A stretch of 18,200 nucleotides of DNA from CAZLCK01 sp964558235 (GCA_964558235.1 CAZLCK010000028.1:1-18200), one strand, 5' to 3'. Numbered from the stretch's first letter, positions 7,831 through 16,033 are shown. Made by a program: numbers and translations. The notes: generated by a model not told the origin, from the sequence alone.

Positions 7831-8811
7831 ATGGCAAGACGCATAGGCATTGTTGGATATGGAAATCTTGGCCGTGGAGTCGAGATGGCTATCCGTCAAA
7901 ATAGTGATATGGAGCTTGTAGCTGTCTATACAAGACGCGATCCAAGCAGTGTAAAAATTGCTACCGAGGGCGTTGAAGTTAAGCCAATGGAGGCTATTGA
8001 AACAGACGCATCTTCGATAGATGCTCTTATTTTATGTGGTGGCAGCGTGACTGACCTGCCAGAGATGACTCCAAAAATTGCAGCACTTTGCAATGTTATC
8101 GATAGCTTTGATACACACGCAAAGATCCCACAGCATTTTAGTGCAGTAGATGAGGCTTCAAGAAACGCTGGTAAAGTTGCGATTATTTCTAGTGGTTGGG
8201 ATCCGGGTCTGTTCTCTTTAAATCGTCTATTTGGAAACTGCTTTATTCCCGAAGGTGTAGATTATACATTTTGGGGCAAGGGAATTAGCCAGGGGCATTC
8301 CGATGCGGTAAGGCATATCGAGGGCGTTGCCGATGCAAAGCAATACACTATCCCTTGCCAAGAAGCACTCGATGCAGCAAGATCTGGCTCAAATCCCGAA
8401 CTGACCACACGTCAAAAGCACACAAGAGAGTGTTTTGTTGTTTTGGAAGAGGGCGCAAATGCTGCAGAGGTTGAGCGTCAAATTGTCAATATGCCCAACT
8501 ATTTCGATGAGTATGACACAACTGTGCATTTTATCCCACAGGAGGAGCTAGATCGCGATCATAGCGCTATGCCTCATGGTGGATTTGTTTTAAGAAGCGG
8601 GAAGTCTGCTAGTGGAAATACTAGTGTTATAGAGTATTCGCTCACACTTGATTCAAATCCTGAGTTTACAGCTAGTGTCTTAATTGCTTATGCGCGTGCA
8701 GCTATTCGTCTAAATGAAGAGGGTGAAAGTGGAGCAAAGACAGTATTCGATATTGCTCCAGCCTATCTTTCGATCTATGACGGTGATTATCTAAGAGCAC
8801 ATTTCTTGTAA
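7831..8811 (+). CDS. ddh: meso-diaminopimelate D-dehydrogenase
   Basis: The enzyme (EC 1.4.1.16) makes meso-2,6-diaminopimelate from tetrahydrodipicolinate, ammonia and NADPH in one step, supplying lysine and peptidoglycan. The 326-residue product opens with the Rossmann motif 'IGIVGYGNLGRGVE' (GxGxxG at 9-14). 'YTRRD' (33-37) follows, where the paired Arg fits NADP binding. Further hallmarks are 'CNVIDSFDTH', 'ISSGWDPGLFS', 'FWGKGISQGHSDA' and the C-terminal 'DIAPAYLSIYDGDYLR'. The length matches the corynebacterial enzyme closely. AGGGGGA (7815-7821) is 9 nt from the ATG at 7831, whereas the ATG at 7822 lies almost on top of that site, so 7831 is preferred. The gene stands alone, divergent from pstS. 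Confidence 0.95.
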   Translation: MARRIGIVGYGNLGRGVEMAIRQNSDMELVAVYTRRDPSSVKIATEGVEVKPMEAIETDASSIDALILCGGSVTDLPEMTPKIAALCNVIDSFDTHAKIPQHFSAVDEASRNAGKVAIISSGWDPGLFSLNRLFGNCFIPEGVDYTFWGKGISQGHSDAVRHIEGVADAKQYTIPCQEALDAARSGSNPELTTRQKHTRECFVVLEEGANAAEVERQIVNMPNYFDEYDTTVHFIPQEELDRDHSAMPHGGFVLRSGKSASGNTSVIEYSLTLDSNPEFTASVLIAYARAAIRLNEEGESGAKTVFDIAPAYLSIYDGDYLRAHFL

Positions 8812-8828
8812 GCATTTTCTTGTAAGCA
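8802..8828 (+). repeat. 13-bp tandem repeat across the ddh stop codon
   Basis: TTTCTTGTAAGCA occurs at 8802-8814 and again at 8816-8828. The first copy contains the ddh stop TAA (8809-8811). It looks like a recent short slippage duplication of the gene end. The second copy leads into GCACT (8826-8830) pairing with AGTGC (8841-8845), then ATTTT, which is at best a weak terminator. Confidence 0.7.
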
Positions 8829-8867
8829 CTAGACCACAAAAGTGCATTTTAAAGCCACAACAAATAG

Positions 8868-10610
8868 TTAGCTCTCAAACATATCTTTTGCATAAAGCGC
8901 AGCTCCAATTGCACCGCAAAGTTGCGCTTTATTTGTTGTTTTAACTTCAGAGCCAAGCTGCTCTTCTAGAGCCTTTAAAACTCCCAGATTCTTGGCAACG
9001 CCACCTGTCATCATAAATGGAGAAGTGCCGCTGATGCGCTTTACGAGTGAAGATGCACGTTGAGCAACAGCACGGTTGAGGCCATAGATTATGTCATCGA
9101 CATCTTTTCCCTTAGCAATTAGTGTAATGACCTCCGACTCAGCAAAAACAGTGCATGTACTCGATATCACGATCTCTTCTGAGGCATTTAGGCCGCGCTT
9201 TGCCATCTCGTCGAGATCGATCTGTAAAATCCTAGACATATTTTCTAAGAAGCGTCCAGTTCCCGCAGCACATTTGTCGTTCATTGCAAAATCAACGACC
9301 TTGCCTGTGCTATTGATCGAGATAGCCTTGCTATCTTGCCCGCCAATGTCGATTATTGTCGTGATAGTTGGATCAAGATAATGTGCGCCCTTTGCATGGC
9401 AGCTGATCTCCGTAACAGATCTATCTCCAATCTCTAGATTAGTCCGTCCATATCCTGTTGAGACTATATTTGCAATATTGCTTCGATCAATATGAGCGAT
9501 CTCTAAGGCTTTTGCTAGAGCCTCTTCTGCGCTTTTGGATGGGTAAGCGCCAGTTGGGACGACTGCAGATCCCAAGATCTCATCTGCTGAGTCTATGATT
9601 ACGACATCTGTGCTCGTAGATCCGCTATCTATTCCTGCAAAGTAGCGAGTATATGTTGTGTGTGCAGCATTATCGGGCTTTGTAGATATAGCGCGAGCGG
9701 AGTTTTTAGTCGATGCTCTATCTGTACTATCTGCAATGTTTAAGCTCTCACAAAATGCTTCGATTCTAGTCTTTAGTTGGCCAGAACTTTGTAGCGTAAA
9801 ATCCGACTCAATCTTTAGCATAGGTATATCGCAAGACCTTTTTATATCGGCAAATTCAATGTCGTAAAAATCACAGAAATTGAGGGTATGATAGATAATT
9901 CCTACTAGGGCACCATCTTCAATTAATTCGCGTCTACTAGTGACATCTACCATGCGCTCACAAGGAATTTGGTTCAAAAGCTCTCCTGCGTACCAATGCA
10001 TTAGCTCATCGAAATCAAAAGTATCAGGAAGGGTTTGGCTATTAATGCTTCTGCTTGCCATGCACGTATAATCGATCACGCTAAGATTACAAGAATCTTC
10101 AATCATCTCTAAAAGTTGGTGACCTATTCTTGCTCCCATAACAGAGATATGAGGTTTGCCCTTGGGGAAGTATTTTGATCTGCTTAGCGCACTAATTTGT
10201 TTATTATGTGAGATAAATGCGTCTTTAAAAGCTTCGGATGAAAATTCAACATTATGAAGCTTGCAATAATTTTGACAAAAGCGCTTAAGCTCTTTTGCTA
10301 GCAAATCAATTGAACAATCAGTATTGCAGTGGGGGAGATGTAACATAAGCGTGTAATCATCGCCTTTTTGATGACTTAACACATCGTCGACAGTCTTCAT
10401 GACATCGCAGCAATCAGAAAGTACAATTTCATCAAAATTGCCTTGCAATGATGTGTCGATCAGAGTCTTGCCAAAACCACAAATTCCAGAGCCACACAAC
10501 TCTTCAGATATCCCAAAGTTGCTAGGCATCTCATCTATGGTCTCGATAGTTGCTCCTAAAGAGATCAAGAGCTCTATTGGGGCATATTTACAAATAACGC
10601 ATGTGCTCAT
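8868..10610 (-). CDS. 2-hydroxyacyl-CoA dehydratase-like domain fused to BadF/HgdC-type ATPase activase
   Basis: This 580-residue protein has two parts. Residues about 1-290 resemble the HgdB/BcrC dehydratase-reductase fold ('APIELLISLGA', 'LCGSGICGFGK', 'SDCCDVMK', 'HTLNFCDFYD'), shorter than usual and with 16 cysteines. A Ser/Thr/Ala-rich linker follows at about 291-320. Residues about 322-580 form a full ASKHA ATPase activase: 'GIDSGSTSTDVVIID', 'STGYGRTN', 'IIDIGGQDSKAI', 'NDKCAAGTGRFLE', 'SSTCTVFAESE', 'MTGGVAKN'. Cys447 and Cys486 sit 39 residues apart, matching the pair that holds the bridging [4Fe-4S] cluster in HgdC. Such activases use ATP to push electrons into a dehydratase, here probably the partner encoded upstream. 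ATG 10610 has a weak AAGG 10 nt before it. The substrate is unknown; a double-cubane-cluster-type reductase is an alternative to a true dehydratase. Confidence 0.85.
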   Translation of the reverse strand: MSTCVICKYAPIELLISLGATIETIDEMPSNFGISEELCGSGICGFGKTLIDTSLQGNFDEIVLSDCCDVMKTVDDVLSHQKGDDYTLMLHLPHCNTDCSIDLLAKELKRFCQNYCKLHNVEFSSEAFKDAFISHNKQISALSRSKYFPKGKPHISVMGARIGHQLLEMIEDSCNLSVIDYTCMASRSINSQTLPDTFDFDELMHWYAGELLNQIPCERMVDVTSRRELIEDGALVGIIYHTLNFCDFYDIEFADIKRSCDIPMLKIESDFTLQSSGQLKTRIEAFCESLNIADSTDRASTKNSARAISTKPDNAAHTTYTRYFAGIDSGSTSTDVVIIDSADEILGSAVVPTGAYPSKSAEEALAKALEIAHIDRSNIANIVSTGYGRTNLEIGDRSVTEISCHAKGAHYLDPTITTIIDIGGQDSKAISINSTGKVVDFAMNDKCAAGTGRFLENMSRILQIDLDEMAKRGLNASEEIVISSTCTVFAESEVITLIAKGKDVDDIIYGLNRAVAQRASSLVKRISGTSPFMMTGGVAKNLGVLKALEEQLGSEVKTTNKAQLCGAIGAALYAKDMFES

Positions 10611-10744
10611 CTGCGACCAACCTTGTATGATAGAACCACTTTGGGTGTCTTGGTATTTGAAGCAATTGGAAGTTTTGCTCTTAGTATAATTCCCTGCCCG
10701 ATAACGCCAAAGTCCGTATGCTCTCTAGGGGCAACTTAGTAAAA

Positions 10745-12010
10745 TCATCCATCTAGCATCTCTAAAAATGCATTGATGCGAGTCGATGTTTGTCCCTCGC
10801 CGCCATGACTTTTGTCGCACCCATCTCCGTCGAGAACTAAAAGAGGAATTCCAGCTTCTTCAAACAGCTTCTTTGCTAAAATACTCGATCCAATAGTGTG
10901 TTTACAACCCCAATGGTTGAACCAAATAGCACCATCTGCTCCAGCTATCTTGGCATGTTTTATTCCAGCTTCAATGCGACGTTTTGCCGATCCATTCAAG
11001 ATGTTATAAACCATGCGCTTGGCCATCGCTTCATAAGGATCTGCTGGGTCAAAATCGCAATCACAGACCTCTCCGATCTCATCTCCTACAATCTGGACGC
11101 GATCAGAAAACTCGAATATATCCTTTATCACACTCGACCAAAATGGGATGGTGTGCATCCAGTAGATATGCTTGCCACGTTTGGGTTCAAGATCTTTTAG
11201 GCCATCTACTAGCATTTTTGTGAATGCGCGCTGCTTGTTTGTTCCGAGCAAAATATTATTTGACATGCAACAATATAGTGGACTTACCACATCTGTTGGC
11301 ACGTGATAATCTGCTCTTAGTCTCTGAAATTTTCGATAATCATTAAGTGAGTTCCTGGAGACTTCTACGCGTTTAATGAGATTGGATTCATCAATCTTTT
11401 TTCCAGATATTTCCTCTAAGAATGACTTAAGTTCTCTCAGCTGATTTGCTACATAGGTAATACTAGAGTCATCTTGGTTTGCTGGAACGTCAATGTAAAA
11501 AATTGGAACTTTAAAGATCTCTGAAATCTTTTTAAAGCTGATCATATTTGCGTCGCAGGCCAAATTCGTGTAGACAATACATCTAGGTTTTGGCATCAAG
11601 CTTGAAATTGCCCCGCCCAAAAAGATGCGATGATAACTGCAAAGTGTTTCTGAAGCTCCGGCATCAGTCGCACTTTTAAGCATCTGTGCCTCTATGCAAG
11701 ATGCCGAGATATAAGAGGAATAGGTTTCAGCATTATATGGGTTTAAACCTACCTCTTGTAAGAGCTCGCAAGGTGTAAAAATGCTTACCAATGCAGAATT
11801 ATGCGGCTCTTTTAGGGGAGCGATCATAGCCTGCATCATGATGTCTGACAAGTATTGGTCGGCTTTGGTTAGACGTTTGTCTGGGAAGCGTCTTAACTTG
11901 ATATTCATAGCCTGCCAACCTAGCTTTAAGATTTTTCTAGCTAAATTGGGGTTGGTGCTATTAACTTTTGAGACAATCTTTCCAAAAGGTACAGAGATAT
12001 CTAAAGCCAT
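10745..12010 (-). CDS. 2-hydroxyacyl-CoA dehydratase family subunit (HgdB/BcrB-like)
   Basis: This 421-residue protein matches the Fe-S dehydratase/reductase subunit family. 'FTPCELLQEVGLNPYNAE' (78-95) is the typical N-terminal motif with a candidate cluster ligand, Cys81. 'LCSYHRIFLGG' (Cys124) and 'YTNLACDAN' (Cys152) follow. The C-terminal part has 'FNHWGCKHTIGSS' (Cys369) and 'IPLLVLDGDGCD', then 'TRINAFLEML', which is the usual end of the family. Eleven cysteines are present in total. It lies 134 bp ahead of the activase fusion on the same strand, so the two probably form one operon and one enzyme system. The ATG at 12010 is the first start after an in-frame stop, but it lacks an obvious Shine-Dalgarno. 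The substrate cannot be told from the sequence. Confidence 0.88.
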   Translation of the reverse strand: MALDISVPFGKIVSKVNSTNPNLARKILKLGWQAMNIKLRRFPDKRLTKADQYLSDIMMQAMIAPLKEPHNSALVSIFTPCELLQEVGLNPYNAETYSSYISASCIEAQMLKSATDAGASETLCSYHRIFLGGAISSLMPKPRCIVYTNLACDANMISFKKISEIFKVPIFYIDVPANQDDSSITYVANQLRELKSFLEEISGKKIDESNLIKRVEVSRNSLNDYRKFQRLRADYHVPTDVVSPLYCCMSNNILLGTNKQRAFTKMLVDGLKDLEPKRGKHIYWMHTIPFWSSVIKDIFEFSDRVQIVGDEIGEVCDCDFDPADPYEAMAKRMVYNILNGSAKRRIEAGIKHAKIAGADGAIWFNHWGCKHTIGSSILAKKLFEEAGIPLLVLDGDGCDKSHGGEGQTSTRINAFLEMLDG

Positions 12011-12149
12011 AAAATGTTAACCATCGATTAGCGAGATTTTTGATAGCCTTTATGATAACTCAAGCAATTTACTTGACGGTGCCGCAATCGGCTTAGCGTT
12101 TATGTGAATAATTGTGCAATCATCCCTAATCTTTTGCTGGAAATAAGAC

Positions 12150-12851
12150 ATGAAGAAAAGTAGCAATACAAAAGATCTGTTTGACAGTGCTTCTGAGCCA
12201 TTTTTAGTACGGACAGACACGGGCTTGGCATTGCGTGCTTTAGATATGGAAGTTGTCTGTGATTTTTCTATTTTGAAAAAGCGTATTTGCAAAGATTCGT
12301 TAAACAAAGAATTTTTGATTAAAGCTTCAAAAATAAAACAATCCAAGGGGGATTTTCCTGTAGCTATTGATGCAACTGCTGGACTAGCTCACGATTCATT
12401 TTTGTTAGCTGCTTGGGGGTTTAAGGTCTATCTTTTTGAGCGCGAGCAGTTGATTTATGAGCTCGTAAAGGATGGGCTAGATAGAGCGCGACAAGATGAA
12501 ACAATCGCAGAAGTAGCTTATAGGATGCAGATCATAAATGACGATTTTATGACGGCATCGGATTTTTTATTAGCAAATAATTTAAGCGTTGATCTTGTCT
12601 ATCTTGATCCGATGTTTCCAAACAAGCGTCATAAGGCTTCATCTAAAAAGAAGCTCCAGATTTTACAGATGCTGGAGAGTCCGTGTAAAAATGAAAAGGA
12701 GATGCTAAAAGAGGCCTTTAGGTGCGCTCCACAAAAAGTTGTTGTGAAGCGCTCAGCTAAAGGAGCATATATTGGCGATGTTAGACCTGTGCATTCTTTA
12801 ATGGGCAAAATGATTCGTTTTGATGTCTACTATCCGCACAGTGTGCTGTAG
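12150..12851 (+). CDS. rsmJ: RsmJ-type 16S rRNA (guanine-N2) methyltransferase
   Basis: This 233-residue class I SAM-dependent methyltransferase has the SAM-binding motif I 'AIDATAGLAHDSFLLAAWG' (72-90) and the acidic 'LFEREQLIYELVKDGLDRA' (95-113). The catalytic-type 'YLDPMFPNKRHKASSKKK' (151-168) and 'VVVKRSAKGAYIG' (197-209) complete the pattern. This string of motifs matches RsmJ/YhiQ, which methylates G1516 of 16S rRNA in Escherichia coli (about 250 residues there). Assignment to the family is firm; target specificity in this organism is inferred. The ATG has only a modest GGAA about 9 nt upstream. The gene diverges from the dehydratase operon across 139 bp and converges with the cupin gene, 14 bp away. 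Confidence 0.8.
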   Translation: MKKSSNTKDLFDSASEPFLVRTDTGLALRALDMEVVCDFSILKKRICKDSLNKEFLIKASKIKQSKGDFPVAIDATAGLAHDSFLLAAWGFKVYLFEREQLIYELVKDGLDRARQDETIAEVAYRMQIINDDFMTASDFLLANNLSVDLVYLDPMFPNKRHKASSKKKLQILQMLESPCKNEKEMLKEAFRCAPQKVVVKRSAKGAYIGDVRPVHSLMGKMIRFDVYYPHSVL

Positions 12852-12865
12852 ATGAGACAAACATT

Positions 12866-13315
12866 TTACGCATCGTAAGCGGCGTTATCGTAATTTGGTG
12901 AGGTTACCACAGAAAAGTGGAAAATTGGCCTGTCCACTTTTATGATTCGCATCTGATGCTTTACTCCTGCTGGACAAAAGATCAAACTACTTTTGGTAAT
13001 GCGATGCTCCTGACCATCAATCTTTATTATGATCTCTCCGTCAAGCTCAGAAGGATTGTCTGGATCGCCACTGAATAGTCCAATGAGTTCATCTGAATTG
13101 TGGCTATGTTCATCAAATATCGGATCTTTTTCAGGAACTGCATAATACCAGGCGGTATTCATCTGAAAAGCACCTGGACATACATCGTTGTCGATCCAAA
13201 GAATTCTCTTTGAAAATCTTTGATACATTGCTTGAAATTCTGGCGATGCACTTTCTGGATATTGAAGATCTTGAATTATATATTTTCCTGTTTGACCTTC
13301 ATTATTCTCATACAT
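12866..13315 (-). CDS. cupin-domain protein
   Basis: This 149-residue single-domain cupin has metal-site motif 1 'DEHSHNSDELIG', with H70, H72 and E76, and motif 2 'IFCPAGVKHQMRI', with H120. The four usual cupin metal ligands are therefore present. 'GEIIIKIDGQEHRIT' forms the strands between them. There is no signal peptide, so it is cytoplasmic. AAGGAA lies 6-7 nt before the ATG at 13315. It is transcribed after the flavoenzyme gene across the N gap, which suggests a common pathway. Cupins range from isomerases and dioxygenases to small-molecule sensors, so no reaction is assigned. Confidence 0.82.
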   Translation of the reverse strand: MYENNEGQTGKYIIQDLQYPESASPEFQAMYQRFSKRILWIDNDVCPGAFQMNTAWYYAVPEKDPIFDEHSHNSDELIGLFSGDPDNPSELDGEIIIKIDGQEHRITKSSLIFCPAGVKHQMRIIKVDRPIFHFSVVTSPNYDNAAYDA

Positions 13316-13360
13316 CTAAGTTCCTTTCAGATGAAATGCTTACAGTTGCTTGTTGTTTTT

Positions 13361-13460
13361 NNNNNNNNNNNNNNNNNNNNNNNNNNNNNNNNNNNNNNNN
13401 NNNNNNNNNNNNNNNNNNNNNNNNNNNNNNNNNNNNNNNNNNNNNNNNNNNNNNNNNNNN
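13361..13460. other. scaffold gap of 100 Ns
   Basis: Exactly 100 undetermined bases, a conventional placeholder length, so the true distance is unknown. The gap removes the C-terminus and stop codon of the flavoenzyme gene. Only 45 bases remain between the gap and the cupin start. Confidence 0.99.
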
Positions 13461-15349
13461 CGCTGAGCATCTCCAACAATGCGTACAAACGGTGCGCTAT
13501 CTCTCAGCTCATCAACAACAGCACTTCTAGATCTCTGTCCAATAGCGCAGATGATGGTATCTGCTTCGATAGTTGTCTCTTGTCCGTTCTCAAGCACAAC
13601 AACGCCATTGCGTAAAACTCTTTGCACTGGAGCATTTAGTCTTACGTCAACATTTGCATCCTCAATCTCTTTAAGAAGAATTGGGCGATGACGGATATTT
13701 GCGTCTATAGCTAGACCGTCGCGCATCTCAATTAGATGTACTTTTTTGCCTTGCAGCGCTAAGTTTAGTGCACATTCGCTACCGGTTAGCCCACCGCCAA
13801 CAACTGCAATTTCGTCTCCAACTTCTGCGCCATCGATATAGAGATCGTCAATCGAGAGCAAGTATGCGCCATCTTCAACCGGCACTGGCATTGGTATCGG
13901 TTCTGACCCAACAGCAACGATTACAGCATCGGCATCAAACTTTTCAGCCCACTTTTTGTCTACACTTACACCAGTTTGGATATTGACTCCAGCTTTGCGG
14001 CACAAAATTTCAGAGCTGAGCCCCAAGTTGTACATATCTATCTTAAATGGCAGACAACGTTCAGTTCTAAGAATGCCTCCGAGTTCGCCATTTTTCTCAC
14101 ATAGGGTTACATCATGCCCACGTTCGGCGGATATGCGGGCAGCTGTCATTCCAGCAATTCCACCACCAACGACCAAGACCTTCTTCTTTTGGGCTGCTGG
14201 TGTGATTGACATTCCTTCAAATTCGCGACCAATTCGTGGGTTAATTGCACAACGTCTTGTCTGAGTTGTGGCGCGCTCAGCCATGCATACAAAGCAGCGC
14301 ATGCACTTGATTATCTCATCACCTCTGTTGGCCATTACCTTATTTGGAATTTCAGGATCTGCCAAAAGCGCACGACCCATAACAACTAAATCTGCCTTAC
14401 CGCTGGAGATGATCTCCTCCATTTGATCTGGATCTGACAGTCCTCCAACTGTGGCAACTGGGATGTTTACAGCTTTCTTAATAGCTTCGGCCAAATAAAC
14501 ATTACATCCATGTTCTCTAAACATTGATGGATGTGTAACAGAAAAGCCAAATTGATAAGATCCAGCAGAAACATGGATAATATCGACTAAATCTTCTAGT
14601 GCATGGGCAATCTTAGCGCCCTCATCGATGTCATACCCTCCGTCAAAAAGCTCCGATCCGCTCATGCGCAGTTCGATTGGAAAACCAGGGCCTACAGCAT
14701 CGCGCACTGCGACTAAGACCTCGCGTGCAAAACGTGTACGTCCATCAAGGTCTCCACCATATTCATCTTTTCTCTTATTGAAATAAGGGGAGAGGAATTG
14801 ATTGATTAGCCAGCTATGTCCAGCATGAACCATTACCATGTTAAAGCCTGCACGCTTAGCTAAGGTTGCAGCATTAGCATATGCTGCAACAATATCTGCG
14901 ATCTGCTCGTGAGTTAGCGCTCGAACAGGGATTCCGTCTGCACGCATGCCATCGCTTGGGCCATATTGGCAAAGATCACTTTTGCGTTTTTTGTCTACCA
15001 TATAAGTTCCGGCGTATTGACCTGAGTGCGAAAGTTCAATACTTGCGATTGCGCCATGACGCTTAATCGCGTCAGCAACATAGGTAAAAGCACCGAGTTG
15101 TCCAGGTGTCGAAAGCGAAAGATGAAGCATTTGTGACCCATCGGTTTCGCTATGGACAACAAGCTCACTAACTGTCACACTGGCCGCTCCACCTTTTGCT
15201 CGCAACTCATAGAAACCCTGCGTGCGAGGACCGGGTGTTCCTTCTGCGGTTATGTCGGTTGCACCCATAGGAGCCGAACACATGCGATTTCTAAAAGTGA
15301 GTCTTCCGACACGCAATGGCTTACAAAGGTTGGGATAATCCCTCTCCAT
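13461..15349 (-). CDS. old yellow enzyme-type enoate/2,4-dienoyl-CoA reductase (BaiCD/FldZ-like), 3' end in gap
   Basis: Some 629 residues are visible. The N-terminal FMN TIM barrel (about 1-340) has 'NRMCSAPMGATD', 'HAGHSWLINQFLSP' (175-188) and 'DEYGGDLDGRTRFAREV' (195-211). A cysteine cluster C349-x2-C352-x2-C355-x11-C367 would bind [4Fe-4S]. It is followed by an FAD/NAD(P)H module with 'VLVVGGGIAGMTAA' (391-404) and a second dinucleotide motif 'IAVVGGGLTGSE'. This architecture is shared by 2,4-dienoyl-CoA reductase, BaiCD/BaiH and cinnamate-type enoate reductases, which reduce activated C=C bonds. The substrate here is unknown. GAGGAGG lies 7 nt before the ATG at 15349. The sequence breaks at 'GDAQ', probably about 20-30 residues short, and a stop after the gap (13340) is only in frame if the gap length is truly as drawn. 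The cupin gene follows. Confidence 0.92.
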
Positions 15350-15453
15350 ATCAGTTCCTCCTCAAGGATTTGTTTTAGAAAAAAGTAAGCGAATGTGCTT
15401 ACAAAATGTTTATTTCCAGCGTCATATTTTAATGGTAGCAAAGATATATCTGT

Positions 15454-15476
15454 ACCTAAGATTTTCAATATTAGGT
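15454..15476. promoter_or_regulatory. 23-bp near-perfect palindrome, candidate operator
   Basis: ACCTAAGATT (15454-15463) faces AATATTAGGT (15467-15476) across TTC. Nine of ten positions are complementary, the exception being G against A. The symmetry and the location in the divergent promoter region fit a dimeric repressor site, possibly for the neighbouring PadR protein; this is inference. Confidence 0.5.
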
Positions 15477-15509
15477 CTACATTTTATGTTGTGGAGATGT
15501 TATGAGTGA

Positions 15510-15555
15510 GGTAAAATGTTAAAAAAAGTATTATGTTACACATAGTAATATGTTA
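15510..15555 (+). repeat. three 12-bp direct repeats at 17-bp spacing, candidate regulator sites
   Basis: GGTAAAATGTTA (15510-15521), AGTATTATGTTA (15527-15538) and AGTAATATGTTA (15544-15555) start exactly 17 bp apart. A weaker relative, GTGGAGATGTTA, lies at 15491-15502. The consensus is RGTAWWATGTTA with slight variation. The phased arrangement in a divergent promoter region suggests a cooperative DNA-binding protein. Confidence 0.6.
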
Positions 15556-15682
15556 AATTATAGAGACCCAATAACAGAAGATTTAGCTTTAAGAGTTAAA
15601 GCAGACAGGTGAAATAGCTAAATAGGTATTAGGTAAGGCTAGAAGAACCTTAGAAGCTAAAAGGCTAAAAAGGAGGTGAAGC

Positions 15683-16033
15683 ATGTCAACGAGAGGCGCT
15701 GTAAGTGACCTTATCCGTGGCAATATCGACGCCATTATCTTGTGCACTCTAAAAGATGGCGATAACTATGGGTATGAGATTTTAAAAGAGATAGCGGTGG
15801 CCAGCCAAGGCGAGTATGAAATGAAGGAACCATCCCTTTATACAAGTTTGAAAAGATTGGAGACGCAGGGTTACGTAAAAAGTTATTGGGGTGACGAAAC
15901 CCAAGGCGCTCGCCGCAAGTATTACCACGTGACCACACAGGGTGTATCCGAACTAGCTGAGGCTATTGAGAGGTGGGTCAAGGTACGCAATATTATTGAC
16001 AAGCTTTTAAAACAGGATGAGGTGAACCGATGA
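15683..16033 (+). CDS. PadR-family transcriptional regulator
   Basis: This 116-residue winged-helix regulator shows the PadR pattern 'GNIDAIILCTLKDGDNYGYEILKEI' at about 13-37, the recognition region 'PSLYTSLKRLETQGYVKSYW' (50-69) and the wing 'GARRKYYHVTTQG' (75-87), followed by a short C-terminal dimerisation helix. AAGGAGGTG at 15670-15678 is an almost ideal ribosome-binding site close to the ATG. The stop overlaps the start of the HAAS-domain gene (ATGA). In such pairs the PadR protein usually represses its own operon and works with the HAAS membrane partner. It may also control the divergent flavoenzyme-cupin genes; this is inference from location. Confidence 0.92.
   Translation: MSTRGAVSDLIRGNIDAIILCTLKDGDNYGYEILKEIAVASQGEYEMKEPSLYTSLKRLETQGYVKSYWGDETQGARRKYYHVTTQGVSELAEAIERWVKVRNIIDKLLKQDEVNR

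Larger units (their letters stand above)
15350..15682. promoter_or_regulatory. divergent regulatory region between flavoenzyme and PadR operons
   Basis: This 333-bp AT-rich region lacks genes and must hold promoters for both directions. From left to right it contains the inverted repeat GTAAGC (15385-15390)/GCTTAC (15397-15402), a 23-bp near-palindrome (15454-15476) and an array of ATGTTA-containing repeats (15497-15555). A possible plus-strand promoter is TTACAC (15536-15541), 17 bp, TATAGA (15559-15564), which overlaps the last repeats. On the minus strand TAAAAT between the palindrome and the flavoenzyme gene resembles a -10, without a clear -35. Confidence 0.55.

Noticed and set aside
12011..12149. 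TTGACG (12073-12078) as -35 of the rsmJ promoter
   Set aside because: No acceptable -10 lies 16-18 bp downstream; the nearest T/A-rich boxes are at 20-22 bp.
13340..13460. Continuation of the flavoenzyme frame through the Ns to a stop at 13340
   Set aside because: It depends on the gap being exactly 100 bases. The six residues after the gap (KNNKQL) do not look like the family's C-terminus, so the gene is treated as partial at 13461.
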